46,742 bases of DNA from a virus, in the IMG/VR virus record IMGVR_UViG_3300022602_000160, positions 1 through 46,742 of that record; one strand, 5' to 3'. The notes beneath the pieces are model-generated. The model did no database searches. It worked only from the letters and a program-made list of their open reading frames with translations, and was not told where the DNA came from. A program made the translations under genes and the position numbers. Shown one piece after another: positions 38,662 through 45,019 of this stretch. How positions within the stretch are numbered: position 1 is the stretch's first letter; the number at the start of each line of letters is the position of its first letter.

Positions 38662-38693
38662 AAAAACCCAGGGTTTACCCTATTAGGGTTTTT
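38662..38693. terminator. Bidirectional terminator before the rightward arm
   Basis: AAAAACCC, then an inner AGGGTTTACCCT palindrome, then GGGTTTTT. The outer 8-bp arms with A/T tails can terminate on either strand, and the inner hairpin is an alternative fold. It insulates the rightward genes from the control region. Confidence 0.6.
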
Positions 38694-38695
38694 AG

Positions 38696-38726
38696 TTTAC
38701 TTTTAACTGTATATTTTCTGTAGAAT
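38696..38726 (+). promoter_or_regulatory. Weak candidate early promoter
   Basis: TTTACT (38696-38701), 19 bp, TAGAAT (38721-38726) preceded by TG. Four of six bases match the sigma-70 boxes at each position and spacing is long, so evidence is modest. Position just after a terminator and 34 bp before the first rightward ATG fits an early promoter. Confidence 0.35.
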
Positions 38727-38760
38727 TGTGGTATCTAAACGATAAATAAAGGGTTACAAA

Positions 38761-38883
38761 ATGACTACATATAAAGAATATTTGGTGTACATAAATTCTA
38801 TTAACGTTAAACCAATGAGCGAAAATAGGTTTTTAGAATTGATCATGAGCGGATACAATCCATTAACTAGATCTTATAACTAA
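38761..38883 (+). CDS. Small protein at the head of the rightward arm
   Basis: A 40-residue ORF, MTTYKEYLVYINSINVKPMS...GYNPLTRSYN, with AAAGGG 7 nt upstream of its ATG. It ends 13 bp before the next gene. No family is recognised; composition (Tyr/Asn-rich, balanced charge) is protein-like. It is the first gene of the early arm, where small host-directed proteins are common. Confidence 0.6.
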   Translation: MTTYKEYLVYINSINVKPMSENRFLELIMSGYNPLTRSYN

Positions 38884-38896
38884 GGGAAAACACACC

Positions 38897-39634
38897 ATGC
38901 AAAACAATAAACCGACAACACGCAAGAGTCTATTAGGTTTTGATACCAATGCGAAAACCGTAAAGGGGGAACAGCTAGGGTTTTTAACTGGCATATTATA
39001 CTTGGCGCCTAGTGACATTAGCGGGCACCAAGTATGCCCAATGGCAAAAATAGCAAAGTGCGATATTGCTTGCCTTTATACGAGCGGACGTGGCGCATTT
39101 AATAGTATTCAACAAGCGCGCATCAATAAAACCAAATACTTTTTTGAAGACCAGCAAAACTTTATGCTTAATATTGTGCTAGATATTCAAAAGGGCATTA
39201 AACAAGCTAATAAATTGGGCTTAACGTTGCTAATTAGATTAAATGGTACGAGCGATATACGTTGGGAAAATATCTATTTTGAATATAACGGCAATAAGAC
39301 TAATATTTTCGAGCTATTCCCTAATGTACAGTTTTATGATTATACGAAAATAGCTAATCGTAAAAACTTGCCAAGAAAATATGACCTTACGTTTTCTTTT
39401 AGTGGTGTCGTTGAATATATGCCCTTTGTTAATAAAGCAATCGACAATAATATGCGCATTGCTACAGTTTTCCGCTCAGTGGATCATATTCCTACTGAAT
39501 TTATGGGATTGCCTGTAATTGGTGGAGACGATAGCGATATAAGACACTTAGAGCCAAAGGCGCATATTGTTGCGTTATACGCAAAGGGTAAAGCAAAACA
39601 TGACAAAACTGGTTTTGTAGTGGATACAATTTAA
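38897..39634 (+). CDS. Conserved phage protein with Cys cluster (GP88/DUF7227-like)
   Basis: A 245-residue protein. KTVKGEQLGFLTGILYLAPSD, then VCPMAKIAKCDIACLYTSGRG with C47, C55 and C59 (C-x7-C-x3-C), then LIRLNGTSDIRWENI, VQFYDYTKIANRKNLP and YDLTFSFSG. I recognise this pattern from a widespread phage family named gene product 88 / DUF7227, whose function is unknown. The Cys cluster could hold an iron-sulfur cluster or zinc; the conserved G-T-S-D and Y-D-Y-T-K motifs suggest an enzyme. The gene lies early in the rightward arm and has a GGGAAAA site. Confidence 0.8.
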   Translation: MQNNKPTTRKSLLGFDTNAKTVKGEQLGFLTGILYLAPSDISGHQVCPMAKIAKCDIACLYTSGRGAFNSIQQARINKTKYFFEDQQNFMLNIVLDIQKGIKQANKLGLTLLIRLNGTSDIRWENIYFEYNGNKTNIFELFPNVQFYDYTKIANRKNLPRKYDLTFSFSGVVEYMPFVNKAIDNNMRIATVFRSVDHIPTEFMGLPVIGGDDSDIRHLEPKAHIVALYAKGKAKHDKTGFVVDTI

Positions 39635-39635
39635 T

Positions 39636-39839
39636 ATGATAACAATCAATCGATTAAATAAAGGGAGCGGAGGGGTTTATATCCTCCGCTGTAATGCGAA
39701 AGACGATAGCGCGGAATTTGAGGCGCTAGTCAAAAAAACTTACCAAGGCATTGATTTTATGCAATCGCCAAGGGTAGAACGTGCAACGGATCAAAATGGG
39801 GACCTTGTTGTAAAAATCAAATATTATGGACTAGACTAA
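39636..39839 (+). CDS. Small unknown early protein
   Basis: A 67-residue protein (MITINRLNKGSGGVYILRCNAKDD ... VVKIKYYGLD), mixed alpha/beta, starting 1 bp after the previous stop. Not recognised. Coupled translation with the preceding gene is likely because no strong ribosome-binding site is visible. Confidence 0.68.
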   Translation: MITINRLNKGSGGVYILRCNAKDDSAEFEALVKKTYQGIDFMQSPRVERATDQNGDLVVKIKYYGLD

Positions 39840-39851
39840 AAGGGGAAAACT

Positions 39852-40166
39852 ATGTCAACAATGCATGAGACGATCGAGATTGAATTTAAGCAAAACAGAA
39901 AACCTAGTAGAGCGGTAATTATGCGCACTATTGGGGAGTATTTAAAACAAGGCGGCAAAAGTTTTGCCCTATCATGGGGGGAAAATTGGATCGATATCCT
40001 ATGGCATGATAAGGCGGAGCAGTGGACGGGTACTGGATGGATTAAAGATATCGGAGGCGATGATATCGCTAGGGAATTAAACCAAATGAGAAAGCAAGCT
40101 ATTAAGCAATTAAGGGAAGAGCTACTAGAAGATTTTAATTATGTAGGTTCACGTCATCATTACTAA
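39852..40166 (+). CDS. Small unknown early protein
   Basis: A 104-residue protein, ATG preceded by AAAAGGGGAAAACT. It has a beta-like N-terminal half (ETIEIEFKQNRKPSRAVI, FALSWGENWIDILWHDK with many Trp) and a C-terminal charged helix (ARELNQMRKQAIKQLREELLEDF). No family recognised. The layout resembles small host-takeover or DNA-mimic type proteins, but there is no evidence for either. Confidence 0.7.
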   Translation: MSTMHETIEIEFKQNRKPSRAVIMRTIGEYLKQGGKSFALSWGENWIDILWHDKAEQWTGTGWIKDIGGDDIARELNQMRKQAIKQLREELLEDFNYVGSRHHY

Positions 40167-40178
40167 GGATATAACACC

Positions 40179-40358
40179 ATGAAAACTTATAAAATTATGT
40201 TAGAGATTGTGTCGGATGCTCCTCCCGACTGGATTGTACCGAGTATAGAAGTACAGTTAAACGACAATGAGAGCATTAAATATTTTGATTACACCATGGA
40301 GGAGGCAGAAGTAAAGCAGTTTATTAAAGAACACTTTACACACGTACATATAGGGTAA
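40179..40358 (+). CDS. Small acidic early protein
   Basis: A 59-residue ORF starting at ATG 40179, 7 nt after AAGGAT. It is acidic (MKTYKIMLEIVSDAPPDWIV ... MEEAEVKQFIKEHFTHVHIG), with a beta-alpha pattern. It fills the gap between two larger genes with proper spacing. Function not recognised. Confidence 0.65.
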   Translation: MKTYKIMLEIVSDAPPDWIVPSIEVQLNDNESIKYFDYTMEEAEVKQFIKEHFTHVHIG

Positions 40359-40375
40359 ACCCCTATTGACCTACT

Positions 40376-40402
40376 AAATACCATTCTTTTAGAGTGGTAT
40401 TT
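40376..40402 (+). terminator. Hairpin between early genes (possible weak terminator)
   Basis: AAATACCA, 11-nt loop, TGGTATTT: a perfect 8-bp stem followed by GTTGG and no T run. It might pause or process mRNA. A TTGACC box at 40366-40371 and TAGAGT at 40390-40395 (18-bp spacing) could alternatively be a promoter. Confidence 0.35.
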
Positions 40403-40435
40403 GTTGGAGTTAATAAGCACAGGGAGCGATGAATT

Positions 40436-40624
40436 ATGAAAGACATAGAGCAAATATTTAAATTAGCTAATGCGGAACTAGAAAACAATCTTAAAGAAAT
40501 GGATAAAGACATAGCTACACTTATCCATGATTTGAGAACTTTTAATAGTCGTAAACCAACGGGCAAAGCAAGCATTTTAGAAAATACCATCAAAACTTTA
40601 TACAGATTGGAGTTAACAAAATGA
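40436..40624 (+). CDS. Small helical early protein
   Basis: A 62-residue, helical, charged protein (MKDIEQIFKLANAELENNLK ... LENTIKTLYRLELTK). ATG has AGGGAGCGATGAATT upstream; the stop overlaps the next start (ATGA). Coiled-coil propensity suggests a protein-binding partner. Not recognised. Confidence 0.68.
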   Translation: MKDIEQIFKLANAELENNLKEMDKDIATLIHDLRTFNSRKPTGKASILENTIKTLYRLELTK

Positions 40625-40842
40625 GCAAGGGATTAGAACGAGATATAAAGCAATACTCTTATCACTATAGCAGTAAAGAGATTGAGCAAATTGCGGATGA
40701 TGCCCTGAATATGATGTGTGCTTATGTGCAAGATAGACTAGGCATAAAAACGGGGGATGCCGCATCGATGTTTTGGCAAGGTTTACCAAAAGAGATCATA
40801 GAGGATTATGTACGTACTGAAATTAAATGGGGGGATTATTAA
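40621..40842 (+). CDS. Small early protein
   Basis: A 73-residue protein (MSKGLERDIKQYSYHYSSKE...DALNMMCAYVQDRLGIKTGDAASMFW...). It is helical, with a compact amphipathic pattern, and abuts the following gene without gap (TAA then ATG). No family recognised. Confidence 0.68.
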   Translation: MSKGLERDIKQYSYHYSSKEIEQIADDALNMMCAYVQDRLGIKTGDAASMFWQGLPKEIIEDYVRTEIKWGDY

Positions 40843-41097
40843 ATGATTTTATATACGATTGATGACTTATTTTTTTCAGTAAACGATATTTATGACCAGT
40901 GGGATGAGGGGGACTTGCATTATGACGATGCTAAAGAGCTATTAAATAATTGTTGCGCTGAGTTTATGAAACAACATAAACCACTGCAACACACGATGAA
41001 GTTTAAAAACGTTGATGAGATGGTTTTATGGTTAGTGGATAATAATGTGGATGACCTCCCTGTATCCCTAACCCTACATTTGGAGAATGAAAAATGA
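40843..41097 (+). CDS. Small acidic early protein
   Basis: An 84-residue acidic protein (MILYTIDDLFFSVNDIYDQWDEG ... LPVSLTLHLENEK), about one quarter Asp/Glu. Starts directly after the previous stop, and ends overlapping the next gene (ATGA). The acidic surface is like that of DNA mimics, but this is only a compositional remark. Confidence 0.66.
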   Translation: MILYTIDDLFFSVNDIYDQWDEGDLHYDDAKELLNNCCAEFMKQHKPLQHTMKFKNVDEMVLWLVDNNVDDLPVSLTLHLENEK

Positions 41098-41255
41098 TAA
41101 CTAATGACATATTAAATAAACTAAGAACAGATAGGGATATGTTGCAACACATATTAGATAAAGATTTTCTTAAGCATGGTGTGGTTGAGCTAGAATCTAA
41201 GTTAGATTATGCTAAGAGTTTAATTGAATGGATTGAACAGGAGGGAATGGTATGA
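41094..41255 (+). CDS. Small helical early protein
   Basis: A 53-residue ORF joined to both neighbours by ATGA overlaps (start 41094, stop 41255), MITNDILNKLRTDRDMLQHI ... YAKSLIEWIEQEGMV. It is helical and charged. The precise double overlap makes it a real gene although short. Confidence 0.68.
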   Translation: MITNDILNKLRTDRDMLQHILDKDFLKHGVVELESKLDYAKSLIEWIEQEGMV

Positions 41256-41656
41256 TTACCAGTAAGAAGGATATTGTTTTGACGCATTTAAAAACTAGAG
41301 CAATGACAGTGCATGAGTTAGCGGATGTTTTCTTTCCCAAGATCACCTATGCATATTTGCGGACCATGTTGCATAAAATGAATAAGCAAGGTCTGTTATC
41401 TGTTGAGGTAGAGCAGACTACATTTTATCGTGGTGGGCATCGTGATATATTTAGGTATAAGGCAATTGAGAACCCTATCATTGTGGAAGAGGCAGATCGT
41501 GATTTGTTGCCAGTAAGACGGAGTATTTTAGAAGGTAAGAAAGCGCCTAAGAAACCATGTCTTACATTGCCTAAGTTAGATATTGAGAAACGTAAAGAGT
41601 TAATGGTAAAGGCATCCCCTTTGTATGCCTGGTTTTTAGGAGATAAATACTTATGA
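41252..41656 (+). CDS. Putative winged-helix DNA-binding protein
   Basis: A 134-residue protein. The first ~70 residues follow a winged-helix pattern: SKKDIVLTHLKTRAMTVHEL, FFPKITYAYLRTMLHKMNKQG (recognition-helix region) and LLSVEVEQTTFYRGGHRDIFRYKA (wing). The C-terminal half is basic with LPVRRSILEGKKAPKKP. It could be a regulator of early or late transcription, or a DNA-end protein. Its presence in the same arm as the sigma factor lacking region 4 makes a co-regulator role conceivable. Fold call is by pattern only. Confidence 0.62.
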   Translation: MITSKKDIVLTHLKTRAMTVHELADVFFPKITYAYLRTMLHKMNKQGLLSVEVEQTTFYRGGHRDIFRYKAIENPIIVEEADRDLLPVRRSILEGKKAPKKPCLTLPKLDIEKRKELMVKASPLYAWFLGDKYL

Positions 41657-41823
41657 TCGATTTAGATAAACTATATGCAAAAGCCAATGAAGTGTTTTTA
41701 GCGTGGGAAGAAAAGCAGTTTCCAGATGGCAACACACCATTTACGGACGAAGAGCGCTTGATGTATATGGAAGGTTGGGTTGATGGGTACACATTTTTAA
41801 ATCGAGGAGCAAAAGATGACTAA
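41653..41823 (+). CDS. Small acidic early protein
   Basis: A 56-residue ORF (MIDLDKLYAKANEVFLAWEE ... RLMYMEGWVDGYTFLNRGAKDD) beginning inside the end of the preceding gene (ATGA) and overlapping the next by 8 bp. The E-E-R-L-M-Y-M-E-G-W-V-D-G-Y segment resembles small helical proteins found in many phage early regions. Function unknown. Confidence 0.66.
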   Translation: MIDLDKLYAKANEVFLAWEEKQFPDGNTPFTDEERLMYMEGWVDGYTFLNRGAKDD

Positions 41824-42028
41824 TTACGAACAGTTTGTAACGAACTACAGACGTTATACGCACGCAGCACGAACAACGGATGAGGCATACAAAACACCTC
41901 AGTACTGCTCATCGATCACCAAATACGAGTCCCATTCGCAGTTTTGGGAGCATTTATTGGGTTGGGTGTTCCATGGTTTATTTATTGCTATTATTTCTTC
42001 ATTAACTTTTTGGGGTATGTCATTATGA
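41816..42028 (+). CDS. Small protein with C-terminal membrane anchor
   Basis: A 70-residue protein: hydrophilic first 40 residues (MTNYEQFVTNYRRYTHAAR...), then one transmembrane helix at ~48-68 (GWVFHGLFIAIISSLTFWGM). Tail-anchored topology puts the N-terminal part in the cytoplasm or periplasm depending on insertion. AGGAGC lies 10 nt upstream of the ATG. May act on the host envelope (superinfection exclusion is a common role of such proteins), without evidence here. Confidence 0.66.
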   Translation: MTNYEQFVTNYRRYTHAARTTDEAYKTPQYCSSITKYESHSQFWEHLLGWVFHGLFIAIISSLTFWGMSL

Positions 42029-42168
42029 TTAACTGGGAACAACAATTTGCTGATGAGTTTATTTTGGATTTATTGGGAACACCACGCATAGGGGATGATT
42101 TAAAGCTTAAGGATGCTAAGGACATTGCGGATCAATTAGATCAATGGGAGGATGATTATGAAGGGTAA
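42025..42168 (+). CDS. Small acidic early protein
   Basis: A 47-residue protein from ATG 42025, which overlaps the preceding stop (ATGA); a frame extending upstream to 41944 would overlap the membrane protein for 85 bp and is not favoured. MINWEQQFADEFILDLLGTP ... DQLDQWEDDYEG is strongly acidic at its end. Not recognised. Confidence 0.62.
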   Translation: MINWEQQFADEFILDLLGTPRIGDDLKLKDAKDIADQLDQWEDDYEG

Positions 42169-42322
42169 TGATTTGTTGGGTCAGTATGCTCAGTACATTG
42201 AGGAACACATGAATATTGGCAACGGAACCATGCTGATCAATGCTATGGAGCGAGGATGTTATTTGGAGGACTTTTGTGACTCCATCAACATAACTGTTGA
42301 GCAATTTGAAAGCCTCCAATGA
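42158..42322 (+). CDS. Small acidic early protein
   Basis: A 54-residue ORF (MKGNDLLGQYAQYIEEHMNI ... LEDFCDSINITVEQFESLQ). GGGAGGATG upstream, 11-bp overlap with the gene before and ATGA overlap with the exported protein after. The helical, acidic sequence is like a small regulator; function unknown. Confidence 0.64.
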   Translation: MKGNDLLGQYAQYIEEHMNIGNGTMLINAMERGCYLEDFCDSINITVEQFESLQ

Positions 42323-42609
42323 AGCGCCATGGTTTGATTGTTGCGTTCATCCTGACTCTGACCCCAATTTCTAGTTATGCTAAGGAGTTTGCGGTAACGG
42401 CTAACAAGATTGGGGGAGCGACATACCTAACTGATGATACGTGTAGGTTTAATAAGCATTTACCCGAGGCATATACGACAGATGCCAAGGGTCATAAAAC
42501 CTATGCGTGTTATTGGTTTGGTGCGACAAAGATATTTTTTGAGACCGAGGATAAGGTGGTTAGATCGCTACCTAAAAACATTTTTGAAGTAATCCAAGAT
42601 GTGTTATAA
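42319..42609 (+). CDS. Small exported (periplasmic) protein
   Basis: A 96-residue protein with a typical Sec signal: K-R at 2-3, hydrophobic 5-17 (GLIVAFILTLTPIS), cleavage likely after SYA21. The mature part has two Cys (C42, C64), which could form a disulfide in the periplasm. Phage genes of this type may alter the envelope to block other phages or act in lysis timing. Its end holds the host-type promoter for the sigma gene. Function is inferred only from export. Confidence 0.75.
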   Translation: MKRHGLIVAFILTLTPISSYAKEFAVTANKIGGATYLTDDTCRFNKHLPEAYTTDAKGHKTYACYWFGATKIFFETEDKVVRSLPKNIFEVIQDVL

Positions 42610-42610
42610 T
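42584..42610 (+). promoter_or_regulatory. Host-type extended -10 promoter for the sigma gene
   Basis: TGTTATAAT (42602-42610) is a perfect extended -10; TTGAAG at 42584-42589 is a moderate -35 with 15-bp spacing. It overlaps the stop of the preceding gene. The start of the sigma gene lies ~30 bp downstream behind TTGGAG. Confidence 0.6.
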
Positions 42611-42644
42611 TCGAAGACCCCCACACTAATTGGAGCATTACCAA

Positions 42645-43220
42645 TTGAAATCGCGTAAGAATGCTTTGACGGATTATCTTCAGTCTCTATATAAAATACC
42701 CACTTTGACGCGTGAAGAGGAGGCATTACTTGCCCCTTTGATCGCTCAAGGTGATGCCCAGGCACTAGAAAAGTTAGTTACACACAATCTAAGGTTTGTT
42801 GTCTCTGTCATTAAGAGGATGCCTAACTGGTCGCATTCTAATATGCCGATGGAGGATCTATTAAGTTTTGGAAATGAGGCATTGATGAATGCTGCCAAGA
42901 CATGGAAACCACAAGGCAAAATACGGTTTGCATCGTATGCTAAGAAATTTATTCACTTTGATGTGCAACGTGGTGTTGCGAACACCAAGAACATCATCCG
43001 TTTACCAGTCAATATTACCGAAGAGATAAGACGTATCAAGTATAAAGAGCGCGTTCTATCTCAGAAACTAAAACGACAACCGACTACCTTGGAGCTAGCA
43101 GATAAGCTCGGTGTTTCCGTTGAGCGTATTGCGTACATCAATTCAATACTCAGTAAAGAGCCAGTAAGCTTAGAGATTTTCAATTCCGAACATTTAGAAC
43201 AAGAAGGTTATGATGACTAA
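42645..43220 (+). CDS. Phage sigma-70-family factor lacking region 4
   Basis: A 191-residue sigma factor. Region 1.2: YLQSLYKIPTLTREEEALLA; region 2.1-2.2: LVTHNLRFVVSVIKRM and MEDLLSFGNEALMNAAKTW; region 2.3-2.4: KIRFASYAKKFIHFDVQRGV, then NIIRLPVNITEEI; region 3: KRQPTTLELADKLGVSVERI. The protein stops soon after, with no region 4, which normally reads the -35 box. The Trp pair of region 2.3 is replaced, suggesting a different -10 choice. Start: TTG 42645 is 9 nt after GGAG; an in-frame TTG at 42630 lacks a site. T4 gp55 also lacks region 4 and serves late genes. Confidence 0.9.
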   Translation: MKSRKNALTDYLQSLYKIPTLTREEEALLAPLIAQGDAQALEKLVTHNLRFVVSVIKRMPNWSHSNMPMEDLLSFGNEALMNAAKTWKPQGKIRFASYAKKFIHFDVQRGVANTKNIIRLPVNITEEIRRIKYKERVLSQKLKRQPTTLELADKLGVSVERIAYINSILSKEPVSLEIFNSEHLEQEGYDD

Positions 43221-43551
43221 CGAACAGTTAAAAGCTTACAAAAGATTTATTCGTGCAGTAGAGAATGTAAAGCTAGTAAAAACAAAAACCAATTTAAATA
43301 AACCTTACATCCCGCATAGAGATTATTCAGACAGTATTGATTTTGAGGGTTTAAACCATCCGTTGTTTATAGTTAATGATCCATGGATGGAGTACAAGGC
43401 AGCAAGTAGTGCATGGTGGGCAATAGAACCAAGTTACAGAAATGACGAACGACTAAGAGCCTCTAGGGGCGACTATGAAGGTTCTGATAATTGGGATGAG
43501 CCTAATGAAGTTGAAGATGTGTATCAGTATTTTACAGGAGGTAGTAAATGA
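43210..43551 (+). CDS. Small early protein, unknown
   Basis: A 113-residue charged protein (MMTNEQLKAYKRFIRAVENV..., WMEYKAASSAWWAIEPSYR...). It overlaps the sigma stop; AAGAAGG is nearer the ideal distance from the second ATG (43213). Trp/Tyr-rich middle and acidic end. It is co-translated with sigma and could be an accessory factor, in the way T4 gp33 assists gp55, but no similarity is visible. Confidence 0.7.
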   Translation: MMTNEQLKAYKRFIRAVENVKLVKTKTNLNKPYIPHRDYSDSIDFEGLNHPLFIVNDPWMEYKAASSAWWAIEPSYRNDERLRASRGDYEGSDNWDEPNEVEDVYQYFTGGSK

Positions 43552-43829
43552 AAAAACTAAAGATTAAGCGTAAGGGTTTTGGATTTGAGTTGGTGCTTGA
43601 GGGAGAGATTAAAGTTGATGATTCCAAGATCAAGCCATACGAGCAGTATCACAAGGAGGAGACCGAGAAGTTATTAGCTGATGAGATTTTTAACTACTTA
43701 GCCACAATTGTTCCAAGTGTTACTTGTACTGTGGGGGGCTACCGAGATTACAACATGCAAATATATGGTGCAACAGCATTGAAAGCATTAGCAGAACACC
43801 TAGCAAAGAACATTGACAAGGAAGAGTAA
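43548..43829 (+). CDS. Small early protein, unknown
   Basis: A 93-residue protein (MKKLKIKRKGFGFELVLEGEI ... IVPSVTCTVGGYRDYNMQIYGA). Basic N terminus, then a mixed alpha/beta body ending in a helix (ALKALAEHLAKNIDKEE). Start overlaps the preceding stop, end overlaps the methyltransferase start (TAATG). Not recognised. Confidence 0.7.
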   Translation: MKKLKIKRKGFGFELVLEGEIKVDDSKIKPYEQYHKEETEKLLADEIFNYLATIVPSVTCTVGGYRDYNMQIYGATALKALAEHLAKNIDKEE

Positions 43830-45019
43830 TGAATTATTTATCAGTATGTAGTGGAGTGGAAGCCGCGACTGTAGCATGGCATCCACTGGGTTGGAAGCCA
43901 GTGGCTTTCAGTGAAATAGAAAAGTTTCCGAGCCAAGTGTTGGCTCATCATTATCCAAACGTTCCTAATCTTGGGGACATGACTAAATATAAGGAGTGGA
44001 ATTTAAATGAATCAATTAACCTTCTCGTTGGAGGAACACCCTGCCAATCATTCTCAGTTGCTGGTCTTAGAAAAGGGCTTGAAGACCCTAGGGGCAACCT
44101 CATGCTTACCTATGTGGGACTTCTTGACAAGTTTAGACCCAAGTGGTGCGTTTGGGAAAACGTGCCAGGTGTCCTCAGCAGTAACGGAGGACGGGATTTT
44201 GGTTCCTTCCTCGGGGCGTTGGTCGAACTCGGGTATGGGTTCGCCTACCGCGTGCTTGATGCTCAACACTTTGGAGTACCACAAAGACGCAGAAGAGTCT
44301 TCGTTGTTGGATGTCTTGGAGACTGGTCCAGTGCCGCAAAGGTTCTTTTTGAGCCAGAAAGCTTGCGAAGGGATCCTCCGAAGAGCCGAGGTAAGAAATC
44401 GGGAGTTGCCAAAAGCCCTCAAGGATGCTCTCCAGATGGTAGCCACACCATCGGAACCTTAATGGCTAGGGACTATAAAGGCATCGGTAACCAAGACCTA
44501 AAAGACGGTCGTGGATTGATTGTATATGAAACACACCCTGCCGATTCTCGTGTGAAAGAGATGGGGGATGTGTGTCAGACGGTTACGTCAAGGTGGGGCA
44601 CTGGTGGTGGTAATGTGCCTATTGCCTTAGCTGAGAACACCATTGGTAGACAGCCTACTAATGGAGGTAACGGCACGGGATATACGGAGGGTGGACCTAT
44701 GTATACTTTGAATGCTACGGGTGTACATGGTGTTGCGGTACCATCATCTAACTTGGCAGGTACATTGCGTGCTAATCCAGGGAGTGGTTTCAGATCAGAT
44801 GGTACTCCAGTTGAAGGTGTGGTAACCTATCAGTCCGCAGTACGTAGATTGACACCTATTGAATGCGAAAGACTACAAGGGTTTCCAGATGACTACACCA
44901 GCATCAAAGAAAAATGCCCAGATGGTCCGAGATATAAGGCGATGGGTAACAGTATGGCAGTACCAGTGATGCATTGGATTGGGCAACGTATACAAGGAGT
45001 TGAAAATGAGATTATCTGA
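43829..45019 (+). CDS. DNA (cytosine-5)-methyltransferase
   Basis: A 396-residue C5-methyltransferase that puts a methyl group on cytosine of phage DNA. Motif I LSVCSGVEAATVAW (4-17), motif IV GGTPCQSFS with catalytic C72, motif VI E110-N-V, motif VIII QRRRRVFVVG (about 152), a variable target-recognition part (~190-330) and motifs IX-X RLTPIECERLQGFPDDYT and GNSMAVPV. All key motifs are present, so it should be active, probably to shield DNA from host restriction. No partner restriction enzyme is present. A second gene lies entirely within codons ~60-210. Confidence 0.95.
   Translation: MNYLSVCSGVEAATVAWHPLGWKPVAFSEIEKFPSQVLAHHYPNVPNLGDMTKYKEWNLNESINLLVGGTPCQSFSVAGLRKGLEDPRGNLMLTYVGLLDKFRPKWCVWENVPGVLSSNGGRDFGSFLGALVELGYGFAYRVLDAQHFGVPQRRRRVFVVGCLGDWSSAAKVLFEPESLRRDPPKSRGKKSGVAKSPQGCSPDGSHTIGTLMARDYKGIGNQDLKDGRGLIVYETHPADSRVKEMGDVCQTVTSRWGTGGGNVPIALAENTIGRQPTNGGNGTGYTEGGPMYTLNATGVHGVAVPSSNLAGTLRANPGSGFRSDGTPVEGVVTYQSAVRRLTPIECERLQGFPDDYTSIKEKCPDGPRYKAMGNSMAVPVMHWIGQRIQGVENEII
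44007..44462 (+). CDS. Overlapping gene nested in the methyltransferase
   Basis: A 151-residue ORF in the +1 frame relative to the methyltransferase, starting at ATG 44007 exactly 10 nt behind AAGGAG. SGMGSPTACLMLNTLEY (about 75-91), LETGPVPQRFFLSQKACEGILRRAE (about 104-128; shown in parts) and LPKALKDALQMVA (C terminus) recall a family of phage proteins with the motif VPxRFFLSxKACxGILRRAE that I have seen next to or over C5-methyltransferase genes. This makes it likely to be a real second product and not a shadow frame. Role unknown; perhaps anti-restriction or methyltransferase partner. Confidence 0.7.
   Translation: MNQLTFSLEEHPANHSQLLVLEKGLKTLGATSCLPMWDFLTSLDPSGAFGKTCQVSSAVTEDGILVPSSGRWSNSGMGSPTACLMLNTLEYHKDAEESSLLDVLETGPVPQRFFLSQKACEGILRRAEVRNRELPKALKDALQMVATPSEP

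Larger units (their letters stand above)
37662..38760. other. Central control region between the two arms, non-coding
   Basis: This 1.1-kb region has no convincing gene; a 66-residue minus-strand frame (38463-38663) lacks a ribosome-binding site and coding character. It holds late promoter E, the inverted-repeat/iteron block, a GC-rich patch (38067-38100), a leftward terminator, a repeat cluster (38176-38455), a TATAAA box (38612-38617), a small perfect hairpin TTAGGGTTTTCCCTAA (38627-38642) and a bidirectional terminator. Divergent transcription leaves it on both sides. Confidence 0.7.

Noticed and set aside
38463-38663. Minus-strand 66-residue frame in the control region
   Set aside because: No ribosome-binding site, Cys/His/Ser-rich unlike neighbours, overlaps hairpins and promoter-like sequence.
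38642-38670. TTGACA at 38642-38647 as a -35 box
   Set aside because: No -10-like sequence at 16-18 bp; it falls in the terminator hairpin region.
38460-38760. tRNA gene
   Set aside because: No cloverleaf with T-loop GTTCRANNC was found; hairpins here fit terminators.
44054-44446. Minus-strand 130-residue frame inside the methyltransferase
   Set aside because: No start signal, opposite to all other genes of the arm; a third frame open because of the two overlapping real genes.
43829-45019. Restriction-modification system
   Set aside because: Only the methyltransferase is present; no nuclease gene was seen beside it.
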